From JAZIHH01 sp036678685 (GTDB lineage Bacteria > Bacillota > UBA4882 > UBA10575): DNA of 64,000 bases. Where the stretch lies: the NCBI GenBank assembly GCA_036678685.1, contig JAZIHH010000005.1, positions 62,001-126,000 on the forward strand. Direction: 5' to 3'. Numbering within the stretch: the stretch's first letter is position 1; the number at the start of each line of letters is the position of its first letter. Shown one piece after another: positions 1 to 8,025 of this stretch. A program made the position numbers and the translations under genes. The notes beneath the pieces were generated by a model. The model did not search any database. It was not told the origin of the DNA and saw nothing but the letters and a program-made list of their open reading frames with translations.

Positions 1-954
1 TTTTATCTCGGCGTAGACGTGGGGTCGGTCAGTACCAACCTGGTGGTGATTGATCCGCAGGGGAGAGTGGTGGAAAAGATCTACCTGCGGACCGAGGGAA
101 GACCGGTGGCCGCCGTACAAAAAGGCCTGAGCAGCCTGGGGAAGATTTTCAAGGATCACGAGATCCTAGGGGCGGGGGTGACCGGCTCCGGCCGCAAGTT
201 GATTGGAAAAGTCATCGGCGCCGACCTGGTCAAGAACGAAATTACCGCCCACGGCACGGCGGCCTTGTACGCCAATCCGGAGACGAAAACCGTCTTTGAA
301 ATCGGAGGGCAGGACTCGAAGATTATCATCATCCGGGAAGGCACGGTAGTGGATTTTGCCATGAACACGGTTTGCGCGGCGGGGACCGGTTCGTTCCTGG
401 ACCAGCAGGCGAAAAGGTTGAACCTCTCTTTGTCCGAGTTTGGCGATCTAGCACTGCGTTCGCGGGTCCCGGTGCGGATTGCCGGGCGTTGCTCGGTGTT
501 TGCCGAATCGGATATGATTCATAAACAACAAATGGGCTACAAGCTCGAGGATATAGTGGCCGGTCTTTGTGAAGCCTTGATGCGCAACTACTTTAACAAT
601 GTGGGCAAAGGCAAGGAGATTCTGCCGTCGGTGCTTTTTCAAGGAGGCGTAGCGGCCAACCGGGGGATCAAGGCCGCTTTCGAAAAAGAACTGGGTTACA
701 GCATCGAAGTACCCGAACATTACGAGGTGATGGGAGCGTGGGGGGCGGCGTTACTGGCCCGGAAAAGTGTAAAAAAGACCGGTTTCCGCGGGTTTGCCCT
801 CTCCGAGCGGGAAATCCGGGTGGAAAGTTTTGAATGCCCCGACTGTCCCAACTGCTGTGAAATTGTCACCGTGGTGATTGACAGGGAACCGGTTCCCGGA
901 TGGGGCGGACGGTGCGGGAAATGGGAGAAAAACCTCTCCCAGGCCACCGGATGA
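1..954 (+). CDS. 2-hydroxyacyl-CoA dehydratase activase (BcrAD/BadF/HgdC family), 5' end missing
   Basis: ATP-dependent activator that passes an electron from a [4Fe-4S] cluster to a 2-hydroxyacyl-CoA dehydratase or benzoyl-CoA-reductase-type enzyme. The frame is open to base 1 and begins with the ASKHA phosphate loop FYLGVDVGSVSTN, so only a few N-terminal residues can be missing; the GTG at 19 lies inside that motif and is not the start. Family marks seen: GAGVTGSGR, FEIGGQDSKI, the cluster-ligand segment NTVCAAGTGSF, RCSVFAESDMIH and LFQGGVAANRG. A C-terminal tail with CPDCPNCCE and GGRCGKW is a Cys-rich extension as found in large activase/dehydratase proteins. No dehydratase subunit follows; the next gene is gerA-like 49 bp on. 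The family is clear, the partner enzyme is not. Confidence 0.88.
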   Translation, partial: FYLGVDVGSVSTNLVVIDPQGRVVEKIYLRTEGRPVAAVQKGLSSLGKIFKDHEILGAGVTGSGRKLIGKVIGADLVKNEITAHGTAALYANPETKTVFEIGGQDSKIIIIREGTVVDFAMNTVCAAGTGSFLDQQAKRLNLSLSEFGDLALRSRVPVRIAGRCSVFAESDMIHKQQMGYKLEDIVAGLCEALMRNYFNNVGKGKEILPSVLFQGGVAANRGIKAAFEKELGYSIEVPEHYEVMGAWGAALLARKSVKKTGFRGFALSEREIRVESFECPDCPNCCEIVTVVIDREPVPGWGGRCGKWEKNLSQATG

Positions 955-1002
955 AACACGCGCCGGAGACCATGACAGCCGTATAAAGGGGTACATAGCC
1001 GC

Positions 1003-2637
1003 ATGAAAAAACGGAAGGTGTTTCGCCAACCCAAGGGCGCCCGGCAGGTGCGGGAGGAGAGAAAAAAGAGAAAGACCGGTGACAACAGCGGGGACCTGCT
1101 TGTCCCGGAATTGGCGAAAAATGTCCAGTATTTAAAAGAAAAAATCGGCCAAAGCGATGACGTGATCTTCCGGGAGTATACTTTGGATCTGCCGGACCCG
1201 GTGCCCATCGTCATCGTTTTTGTGGACGGGCTGGTGGCCAAGGAAACGATTAACGAATATATTCTCCAGGCCCTGACCTTTAAGGGCGAACTGAACAGCG
1301 AATGGGTACGGGATAAAAAAAACCTGGTCCGCCACATCAAAGACCGGGTTCTCAACATCAACGAAGCCCAGCTCCTTTCCAACCTTGACGATCTGATTAC
1401 CCTGGTTCTCTCCGGCGAGACGCTCATCCTTTTTGACGGTTATGATGAGGGTTTAATCTGTAACACCAGAGGCTGGGCGCACCGCGGCATTGATGAACCG
1501 GAAACAGAGTCGGTGATCCGCGGACCGCGGGTGGGGTTCAATGAAATCCTCCGTTTTAACACCGCGCAAATAAGGAGGTGGATCCGGGATCCGGACCTCC
1601 GGGTCCGGGTCCTGAAGATCGGCCGCCGGACCAAAAGCGACGTGGCCCTGGTTTACCTGGAAGGGGTGGCCAATCCGCGGGTGGTGGCGGAAGCGGAACA
1701 AAGATTGAACCGGATTGATGTGGACGGCGTAATGGAGAGCTCGGTTTTGCAAGAAATGATTGAAGACCGGCATTTTACGCTTTTTCCCACCATCCAAAGC
1801 ACGGAAAGGGTGGACCGGGTGGTCGCGGCGATCCTGGAAGGGAAAGTGGCGGTGGTTACGGACAATACCCCCTTCGTCCTGATTGTTCCCGTCAGTTTTT
1901 GGGAGTTTTATTACGCGGCGGAAGACTATTATCACCGGTGGCCGATGGCTTTTCTCTTGCGTTTTATCCGGTTTCTGTCGTTTTTTTTCTCCCTCTACCT
2001 GCCCTCGTTGTATGTCGCCCTTTCCACCTACAATCCGGAATTAATCCCTTTTACCCTCACCATCCAGCTGGCCGGAAGCCGGGAAGGGGTGCCCTTTCCC
2101 CTCTTCATGGAGGTCCTCTTGATGGAACTGGCCATCGAGATCATCAGAGAGGCCTCCGCCAGGCTTCCGGGGCCTTTGGGACAGACCATCGGTATTGTCG
2201 GCGGTTTTATTCTGGGCGACGCGGCCGTCCGGGCCGGTCTCATCTCGCCCCTGACCACGGTGGTGGTGGCCTTGACGGCCATCTGTTCCTTTACGGCGCC
2301 CAATTTCGGGATGGCGGTCTCCATAAGGGTTCTTCGTTTTCCCATGGTCCTCGTCGCCATGGTGGGCGGTTTGTACGGGTTGGCGTTGGTCACCTTTATT
2401 TTGCTGGTGCACACGGCAGGGATCCGTTCTTTTGGCACGCCTTTTTTGACGCCTTTTGTCCCGTTGCAGCCTGAGGATCTCAAGGACAGTCTGGGACGGG
2501 TCCCGTTCTGGGCCATGATTACCCGGCCCCGTAGTTACCGGCCGTTGGATTTGAAACGGCAGAAAGCAAAGGCCGGCTCCTGGTGGCAAGCGCTTTCCCA
2601 TTCACCGCGGGAGGAGGAGAAGGAGAAGGAAGAATGA
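1003..2637 (+). CDS. spore germination protein, GerA family (A subunit)
   Basis: 544-residue A subunit of a nutrient germinant receptor in the spore inner membrane. The N-terminal half is a soluble domain (roughly residues 30-290) with family landmarks such as QSDDVIFREYTL and ETESVIRGPRVGFNE; the C-terminal half has several hydrophobic spans between about 300 and 490, including the PFPLFMEVLLMELAIEI segment typical of GerAA/GerKA. The C-terminus is charged (EEEKEKEE). It is the first gene of a gerA-gerB-gerC operon and its stop overlaps the next start (ATGA at 2634). Start chosen at ATG 1003. The germinant cannot be read from sequence. Confidence 0.93.
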   Translation: MKKRKVFRQPKGARQVREERKKRKTGDNSGDLLVPELAKNVQYLKEKIGQSDDVIFREYTLDLPDPVPIVIVFVDGLVAKETINEYILQALTFKGELNSEWVRDKKNLVRHIKDRVLNINEAQLLSNLDDLITLVLSGETLILFDGYDEGLICNTRGWAHRGIDEPETESVIRGPRVGFNEILRFNTAQIRRWIRDPDLRVRVLKIGRRTKSDVALVYLEGVANPRVVAEAEQRLNRIDVDGVMESSVLQEMIEDRHFTLFPTIQSTERVDRVVAAILEGKVAVVTDNTPFVLIVPVSFWEFYYAAEDYYHRWPMAFLLRFIRFLSFFFSLYLPSLYVALSTYNPELIPFTLTIQLAGSREGVPFPLFMEVLLMELAIEIIREASARLPGPLGQTIGIVGGFILGDAAVRAGLISPLTTVVVALTAICSFTAPNFGMAVSIRVLRFPMVLVAMVGGLYGLALVTFILLVHTAGIRSFGTPFLTPFVPLQPEDLKDSLGRVPFWAMITRPRSYRPLDLKRQKAKAGSWWQALSHSPREEEKEKEE

Positions 2638-3758
2638 AAAAAGAGACGCTGTTCTTAACTTCGCGGCAGATCATTTTACTCATTATGGGCCTTTCCATCA
2701 GCGGGGGAACCCTTATTTTACCGGGGAGGTGCGCCCGGATTCTGGGTGCCGCCGGGTGGTTGCTGGTGCCGGCCGTCGGCCTCCTTTTCCTCTTCGGCGC
2801 CTGGATCACCGCCCGGCTGGGCCTGTTGTTCCCCGGCGAAACGCTGATTGAATTCAGCCGGCGGCTGGTGGGCCGGCCCCTCGGGGTGCTGGTCAGTCTG
2901 GTATTTATCTCCTTCTTCTTTCTTATTCTCCCGGTGGAGATCCGGATCCTCCAGGAAGTGGTGAATATTTCCCTTTTGCCCCGGGCGCCGTCCTGGTTTG
3001 TCACCGGCGCTTTTCTGCTGGTTTTATCCTATACCGCCTCGGTGGATTTCGATACTTTGACCCAGGTGAATGAGGTGTTAATCGAAATTTGTATCGCGGT
3101 CGCCCTTCTGGTGGCCCTGTTGGGGTGGCGGTTTTTTGATCCCGTTAACGTGCGGCCGGTGTTCAGCGGGGACGGACGGGAATTGACCGCTTACTGGGAG
3201 GAGGCGGGAATGGTTTTGGCCTTTACCGGGTACCCGCTGGTTTTATTGGTTTACCCTTTCACCCGCCGCCCGCGGGAGGTTTCCCGCGCGACGGTTTGGG
3301 CCCTGGTCGCGATTGTTCTCATGAACACCTTTTTTGTCCTCACTGTACTGGGGGTTTTCGGTCACGGGGAAACAGCCGGCCAGGCCTGGCCCGGCCTGGA
3401 ATTGGCCAAGGCCGTCAATATCGAGGTGGTGATCTTGGAACGGCTGGACTTGATTTTGGTTATTTCCTGGCTTTCAGCCATCTTCACCACTTGTTTTCTC
3501 GCCTATTTTTTTGTCGCCTTCGGCCTCGCCCGGCTGTTGGGTCTGCGCCGGCGGGCTTATCTCCCCTGGGCTTTGGCGCCCCTTGTTTACTATTTGAGCA
3601 CTGCTCTTAACAATTACTTTGTTTGGAACCGATGGCTTGCTTACCTCTCCATCCTGGCGGTCCTAACCGGCCTGGTCCTGCCCCTTTTTTTGCTGGCGGT
3701 CGCCCTGCTCCAAAGATGGCTGGCCTCCCCCGCCCACGCCGAGGAGGAAAAAGAATGA
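2634..3758 (+). CDS. spore germination protein, GerB family (permease-like B subunit)
   Basis: 374-residue B subunit of the germinant receptor, an APC-superfamily-like permease predicted to bind the germinant in the spore inner membrane. The protein is almost wholly hydrophobic with about ten membrane spans and starts with a conserved ...LTSRQIILLIMGLSISGG. The ATG at 2634 is chosen because it follows a strong GGAGGAGAAGGA ribosome site and overlaps the gerA stop as ATGA; an in-frame upstream extension to 2583 would run inside gerA. It overlaps gerC by the same ATGA arrangement at 3755, so the three subunits are probably translationally coupled. Confidence 0.92.
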   Translation: MKKETLFLTSRQIILLIMGLSISGGTLILPGRCARILGAAGWLLVPAVGLLFLFGAWITARLGLLFPGETLIEFSRRLVGRPLGVLVSLVFISFFFLILPVEIRILQEVVNISLLPRAPSWFVTGAFLLVLSYTASVDFDTLTQVNEVLIEICIAVALLVALLGWRFFDPVNVRPVFSGDGRELTAYWEEAGMVLAFTGYPLVLLVYPFTRRPREVSRATVWALVAIVLMNTFFVLTVLGVFGHGETAGQAWPGLELAKAVNIEVVILERLDLILVISWLSAIFTTCFLAYFFVAFGLARLLGLRRRAYLPWALAPLVYYLSTALNNYFVWNRWLAYLSILAVLTGLVLPLFLLAVALLQRWLASPAHAEEEKE

Positions 3759-4912
3759 GAAAAAACTGTTCTTCCCTGATTTTGGCTCTGACCTTCTTTT
3801 TACTCCTGCAAACCTCCGGCTGTTGGGAAGGACGGGAAATTAACGAGCGGGCCTTTGTTTTTGCCGTGGCTTTTGATCTTCCGGAAACGGAAAACGGGGC
3901 CAAACCGGAAGAGTTTACCATGAGCGTGCAGATCCCCGATCCCTCGCGGATGGCCGGCACTCAGGAACAGGGCGGCGGGACCGGTTCCGGAAAACCCTTT
4001 ATTATCCTGGGCACGACGACCGATACGGTCCTTAAGGGTTTGCTGCAGTTGCAAAGGGAAATGGACCGGATGCTTTTTCTCGGGCACACCCGCCTGATCT
4101 TAATCAGCGAGGAAGTGGCGCGGGAACACGGGGTCGACCAAATTCTCGACTATTTTAAACGGAACTTCCAGATCCAAAGAATCGCCAGGATAGCGGTGGT
4201 GGAAGGAAAAGCCCGGGAGATTCTGGAGCAGATGCCGCCCATAGGGCAGGAGCCTACCACTTTCATTTTGAACCTGCTCTCCGGCGCCGGGGGCAACAGT
4301 CTGGTTTACATCTCGGATCTGGGCAAATATATGGTTCAGCAGTCCACGGCGGGTTTGGACCCGGTTCTGCCCCGTATCAGAAAGAGTGAGGATTCCATCT
4401 TGACCGGCGGCGCCGCGGTGCTCCGCCGCGGGTCGTTTGCCGGCTGGTTGACTCCCTTGGAAACGAGGGGTTTTAATATCCTGATCAATGAATTCAGGGG
4501 GTCCAGTTACCAGGTGGAATGCCCGTTCCACCCCGGGAGGACCATTACCGTGGAAGTGGTCCAGACCGGCGCCCACCACCGTCTGGTGAGGAAAGGTGAA
4601 GAGCTTGGCCTGGAAATTCATGTCCGCGGTGTGTTTGAAACCGCGGAGTTTACCGGGGACCACGGCCCGGAAGAAAGGTTGAGTACGGAATTAACGGAAA
4701 GAGTGACCGCCCGGATTCTCCATGAGACCAGGTCGGCGCTGGCCAAGGCGCAGCAGTTGAAAGCGGACATTTTAGGGATCGGGAAAAAGATTAGTGCCGA
4801 TGATAACAAGGTGTGGAGGGAGATGGATTGGGAAAAAGAGTTTCCCCGTTTCCCGGTGGAGATCAAAGTAACGATGGAATGGGCGCAGACCGTAAGGCGG
4901 CTGGCCAAGTAG
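3755..4912 (+). CDS. spore germination lipoprotein, Ger(x)C family
   Basis: 385-residue C subunit of the receptor, a lipoprotein of the spore inner membrane. It has a hydrophobic leader followed by the lipobox-like TSGCWEGREINERAF, very typical of GerC proteins, and later GAAVLRRGSFAGWLT and a C-terminal mixed alpha/beta region. The ATG at 3755 overlaps the gerB stop and follows GGAGGAAAAAG. Length matches the family. It completes a canonical gerABC operon; a small membrane-protein gene follows 150 bp downstream. Confidence 0.93.
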   Translation: MRKNCSSLILALTFFLLLQTSGCWEGREINERAFVFAVAFDLPETENGAKPEEFTMSVQIPDPSRMAGTQEQGGGTGSGKPFIILGTTTDTVLKGLLQLQREMDRMLFLGHTRLILISEEVAREHGVDQILDYFKRNFQIQRIARIAVVEGKAREILEQMPPIGQEPTTFILNLLSGAGGNSLVYISDLGKYMVQQSTAGLDPVLPRIRKSEDSILTGGAAVLRRGSFAGWLTPLETRGFNILINEFRGSSYQVECPFHPGRTITVEVVQTGAHHRLVRKGEELGLEIHVRGVFETAEFTGDHGPEERLSTELTERVTARILHETRSALAKAQQLKADILGIGKKISADDNKVWREMDWEKEFPRFPVEIKVTMEWAQTVRRLAK

Positions 4913-5062
4913 GGGCCAAGGGAGTGGCGGCCGCCGCGGCCGCGGGCCGGGTTTCCCTACTCAAGACCGGGACGGAAGGCGCCGGAGCGGCCCGGGCCCT
5001 TTTCACCGGCAGGCGGCGCCGGTTTTGTCGGGAACGAAAAAGAGCACCGGGAGGATGGAAAG

Positions 5063-5530
5063 ATGGCTGAACTCTTTTGGTTGTTCATAACGGCCGGCGG
5101 GGCGGCGTTGCTTTTTCTTCTGGTTCCGCCGGCCAGAATCCGCGACTTGGCGCTCTTCGGTTACGCCGGGGGGTTTTTATTCGCCGCCGTACAAAACTAC
5201 GCGCTGGTTCATGTTTTGCAGTGGTGGCGCTATCATCACCTGTTGCTCGCCGTGGGCGGGGTTCCCCTGGCCGTGCTCCTCCTTTGGTGGGGGCTGGCCA
5301 TCTTTTTCGGCCATACTTTGCTGGAAACCGCCCTCAACCGCTTGCTCCTTTTTATCCTTTTCGCCGGGGTAGCGGCTGTTTTCTGGCAGATTTTAGTCTG
5401 GAGCGGCTATCTTTCGACTGCGGGGAACTGGAGTTTTGTGCAGACTTTCGTGCAGGGGGTAATCTCCCATGCCGTGCTTTATGTTTTTTTCCTGTTTATG
5501 GTGCCGTCCGGGATGAAAAATCCCTCTTGA
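5063..5530 (+). CDS. hypothetical small membrane protein
   Basis: 155 residues, nearly all hydrophobic, with four or five predicted membrane spans (approximately residues 3-21, 27-48, 56-82, 88-110 and 128-150) and no recognisable motif. ATG at 5063 follows GGAGGATGGAAAG. It lies 150 bp downstream of gerC on the same strand, so it may be a late gene of the germination operon; some ger operons carry an extra small D-type membrane subunit, but this protein is larger than those and I cannot assign it. The 150-bp gap before it is GC-rich and I see no convincing gene in it. Confidence 0.6.
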   Translation: MAELFWLFITAGGAALLFLLVPPARIRDLALFGYAGGFLFAAVQNYALVHVLQWWRYHHLLLAVGGVPLAVLLLWWGLAIFFGHTLLETALNRLLLFILFAGVAAVFWQILVWSGYLSTAGNWSFVQTFVQGVISHAVLYVFFLFMVPSGMKNPS

Positions 5531-5675
5531 CGCCGGGTTTTGCCCGGGAAAAATGACCGGCCGGGGCAGGAAATAGCAACGGAAGGTCCAATTTATAGAT
5601 GTAAAAGGTCCCACCCGCCGCGGGTAAACGATGGGGCATGAGTTCAAGAAGAGTTTTTCAAGGGGGTTGGGCTTG

Positions 5676-6517
5676 ATGAAAAGCACGGCAAAGAAAGTCT
5701 TGGTTTTTTTATTTTCTCTCCTGGCGTTGGCCCCCCCGGCCGCGCCGCCTCACCGGCGCCCCGGATCAATGCCGCCGCTGCGGTCCTGATGGACGCCTCT
5801 TCCCGGGAGGTCCTTTACGCGAAGAATCCCCATGCGATCAGGCCGCCGGCCAGCCTGACCAAGATCATGACCGCTGTTTTGGCCCTGGAAAAGGCCGACC
5901 TGAACGATGTGGTGTGGGTCAGCCCGATTGCGTCCGCGCGGACCGGTTCCTCCATGGGACTGGTGCGGGGGGAGGCCCTTACTTTGGAAGACTTGTTGTA
6001 CGGCATGATGCTGGTATCGGGCAATGACGCCGCCGCGGTCATTGCCGAACATATCGCCGGTACGGAATGGGATTTTGCCCGGTTGATGAGGGCCAAAGCC
6101 GAAGAACTGGGCTTGGAAAACACCGGATTTATGAACGCCTGCGGCCTCCCGGCCTACGGCCATTATTCCACCGCCTACGATCTGGCCCTTTTAACCTGCT
6201 ATGCCCTGGAGAATCCCGTCTTCGCCCGGATTGTCCAGACCAAAGAGAAAACCGTTTCCGGGCGGCGGGCGGCCCGCACCAGAAAACTGGTGAACAGCAA
6301 CAAGTTGCTCTGGCAGTATTCGTACGCGACGGGAGTGAAGACCGGGTATACCAGCAGCGCCGGCCGGTGCCTGGCAGCATCCGCTACCTGCCGGGGGGTC
6401 ACGCTGGTCGCCGTCGTTTTGAATTCCAGCACCACCTATGAAGATGCGAAAAAACTGTTTGAATACGGTTTTGCCGGCCGGCCGGCGACCGTCAAAGCAG
6501 ACCCAGTTTCTCCTTAA
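5676..6517 (+). pseudogene. D-alanyl-D-alanine carboxypeptidase (peptidase S11), frameshifted at a C7 run
   Basis: Penicillin-binding DD-carboxypeptidase that trims the terminal D-Ala of peptidoglycan stem peptides. The catalytic part shows all three active-site motifs: SLTK (nucleophile Ser), SGN and KTGYT. The ATG at 5676 gives a good signal peptide (MKSTAKKVLVFLFSLLALA), but that frame stops after about 37 codons. The mature domain (...RINAAAAVLMDASSREVLY) continues in the -1 frame. Adding one C to the CCCCCCC run at about 5730-5736 joins both into one protein of about 280 residues. It ends just after the KTG region, so the usual C-terminal PBP5 domain is missing. The 3' end overlaps convergent trpS by 26 bp. 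Real frameshift, slippage control or sequencing error are all possible. Confidence 0.8.
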
Positions 6518-7481
6518 AGAACCGGACCTTGGCTTCCGCCACCCGGGCGGCCTTCTCCGCCCCTTTTTCGAGAATTTCTTCAATCACTCCCGGGGCGCTG
6601 AGGTCCTGCATCTTCTCCTGGAGCGGCCGCAGGGTTTCGATGACCGCCTCCGCCACATCCTTTTTAAATTTCCCGTACCCGGACCCGCGGTAACGTTCGG
6701 CGATTGACTCCAGGGATTCACCGGAACACAGGGAATGGATAACCATGAGATTGGAGACGCCCGGCTTGTTTTCTTCATCGTAACGGATTTCGTTGTCCGA
6801 GTCGGTAACGGCGCTTTTGATTTTTTTGGCGATGACATCCGGCGGGTCGAGAAGGGCAATGTAGCTTTTGGGGTTTTCCGCGGATTTGGACATTTTCTCC
6901 CGGGGGTTGGTCAGGCTCATAATCCGGCCGCCGCCGGTCCGCGGAGGGATGTACGGCTCGGGAACAGTGAAGATCTCTTCCCCGAAACGGTTGTTGACAC
7001 GGAGGGCGATATCCCTGGTCAGCTCCAGGTGTTGTTTTTGGTCTTCGCCCACGGGGACCAGGGTGGCGTCGTAAAGCAGAATGTCGGCCGCCATCAGCAC
7101 CGGGTAGGTTAAAAGCCCGACCGTGACGTTTTCGTGCCGGGCGGATTTATCTTTAAACTGGGTCATCCGCCGCAACTCGCCGATATAGGAATGGCATTCC
7201 AGCAGCCAGCTCATTTCCGCGTGGGAGGTCACATGGGACTGGACAAAGACCGTGGAGATCTCCGGGTCAATGCCGCTGGCCACAAAGAGCCGGGCGGTAT
7301 TTTTAATATTTTCCCGCAGTTGTTGCGGGTCCTGGGGTACGGTTAAGGCGTGCAGGTCCACCACACAGAAGTAACAGGGCATTTCATGCTGGAGGCGGAC
7401 AAAGTTCTTGAGGGCGCCGAGATAGTTGCCGAGAGTAAGGGCGCCGCTGGGTTGGACGCCGGAAAAGATACGTTTTTCCAT
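6492..7481 (-). CDS. trpS: tryptophanyl-tRNA synthetase
   Basis: Charges tRNA(Trp) with tryptophan in the cytoplasm. The 329-residue length fits the bacterial class Ic enzyme. It starts GVQPSGALTLGNYLG, where TLGN is the HIGH-type motif, and carries the KMSKS loop as REKMSKSAENPKS. VPVGEDQKQHLELTRDIA is a conserved family segment. Start ATG at 7481 follows AAAGGAGG at 7 nt. A T-box leader with a UGG specifier codon precedes it, so expression should respond to uncharged tRNA(Trp). It is alone on the minus strand, diverging from dnaE. Confidence 0.97.
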   Translation of the reverse strand: MEKRIFSGVQPSGALTLGNYLGALKNFVRLQHEMPCYFCVVDLHALTVPQDPQQLRENIKNTARLFVASGIDPEISTVFVQSHVTSHAEMSWLLECHSYIGELRRMTQFKDKSARHENVTVGLLTYPVLMAADILLYDATLVPVGEDQKQHLELTRDIALRVNNRFGEEIFTVPEPYIPPRTGGGRIMSLTNPREKMSKSAENPKSYIALLDPPDVIAKKIKSAVTDSDNEIRYDEENKPGVSNLMVIHSLCSGESLESIAERYRGSGYGKFKKDVAEAVIETLRPLQEKMQDLSAPGVIEEILEKGAEKAARVAEAKVRFFKEKLGLL

Positions 7482-7489
7482 TTTTGATT

Positions 7490-7850
7490 CCTCCTTTGCT
7501 TCATAAAATTAAAACCCCGCCCGGTTTGGGACGGGGTTTACCCGTGGTGCCACCCAACTTGACCTTACGGTCCTCTCGGTGAATACTTGGGTTGATCCTC
7601 AAGTATCTCTTCAGTTAACGGTGAAGAGCCGTCCTCTTTGGCCTTTGCGGGCGCTCCGGAAGCTCGCGGGTCCATTCCACTTCCCTGCGGGACCGGTTTT
7701 CAGCAACCACCGGCTCTCTGTACCCTCGGTAAAGTGTACTATTCCCGTTCATCGCTTTGGCGGGGAAGATAAACTTTTCAAGAGACCGACCGGGGAAAAA
7801 CTTTTCCCGGCGGCGCTGGTTGCCGGGTAACGTTGGAAACGGCAACATTT
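7490..7850 (-). promoter_or_regulatory. T-box riboswitch leader of trpS (Trp specifier UGG)
   Basis: The minus-strand leader contains the T-box core GGGTGGCACCACG at 7555-7543, followed at once by a GC-rich terminator hairpin. Upstream on the same strand is a Stem I-like region with an AGTA element near 7740 and GGTGGTTGCTGAAAACC at roughly 7710. The sequence GTGGAATGGACCCG places a UGG (Trp) specifier codon at 7674-7672. Uncharged tRNA(Trp) would pair with the specifier and the T-box bulge and prevent termination. The specifier agrees with the downstream gene. Confidence 0.92.
7511..7540 (-). terminator. T-box terminator hairpin upstream of trpS
   Basis: Minus-strand AAACCCCGTCCC, then a short loop, then GGGCGGGGTTTT followed by an AT-rich TTAATTTT tail. 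It is the alternative fold to the T-box antiterminator. Confidence 0.85.
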
Positions 7851-7856
7851 AATATA

Positions 7857-7885
7857 ATTATAAAAACCGGCGCCCGGCTTGTCAA
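7857..7885 (-). promoter_or_regulatory. sigma-A promoter of trpS T-box leader
   Basis: Perfect TTGACA (7885-7880) and TATAAT (7862-7857) separated by exactly 17 bp on the minus strand, placed just upstream of the T-box leader. Confidence 0.9.
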
Positions 7886-7929
7886 TGGACTTTTCGCTCA
7901 TTTCGTGGCAAAATCTTTACTCCGCCGTT

Positions 7930-7958
7930 TTAAAATGGAAAAGGGACTATGGTATAAT
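7930..7958 (+). promoter_or_regulatory. probable promoter of dnaE
   Basis: A consensus TATAAT at 7953-7958 lies 17 bp after a weak TTAAAA. Transcription would start near 7965, which supports the downstream dnaE start at 8026 over an in-frame ATG at 7966. Confidence 0.6.
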
Positions 7959-8025
7959 ATAAACAATGGCAAAGAGCCGGGCGCGGGCGGGAAGGCCCGG
8001 ATGGAAAGAGGGGGAGGTCTTTATT

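Noticed and set aside
4813..5070. Open frame overlapping the end of gerC and reaching the next gene
   Set aside because: Most of it is out of frame inside gerC, the rest is Ala/Arg-rich GC-driven sequence without a ribosome site or motif.
7966..8025. Upstream start for dnaE
   Set aside because: It would begin at the expected transcription start of the TATAAT promoter and lacks a ribosome site; 8026 has one.
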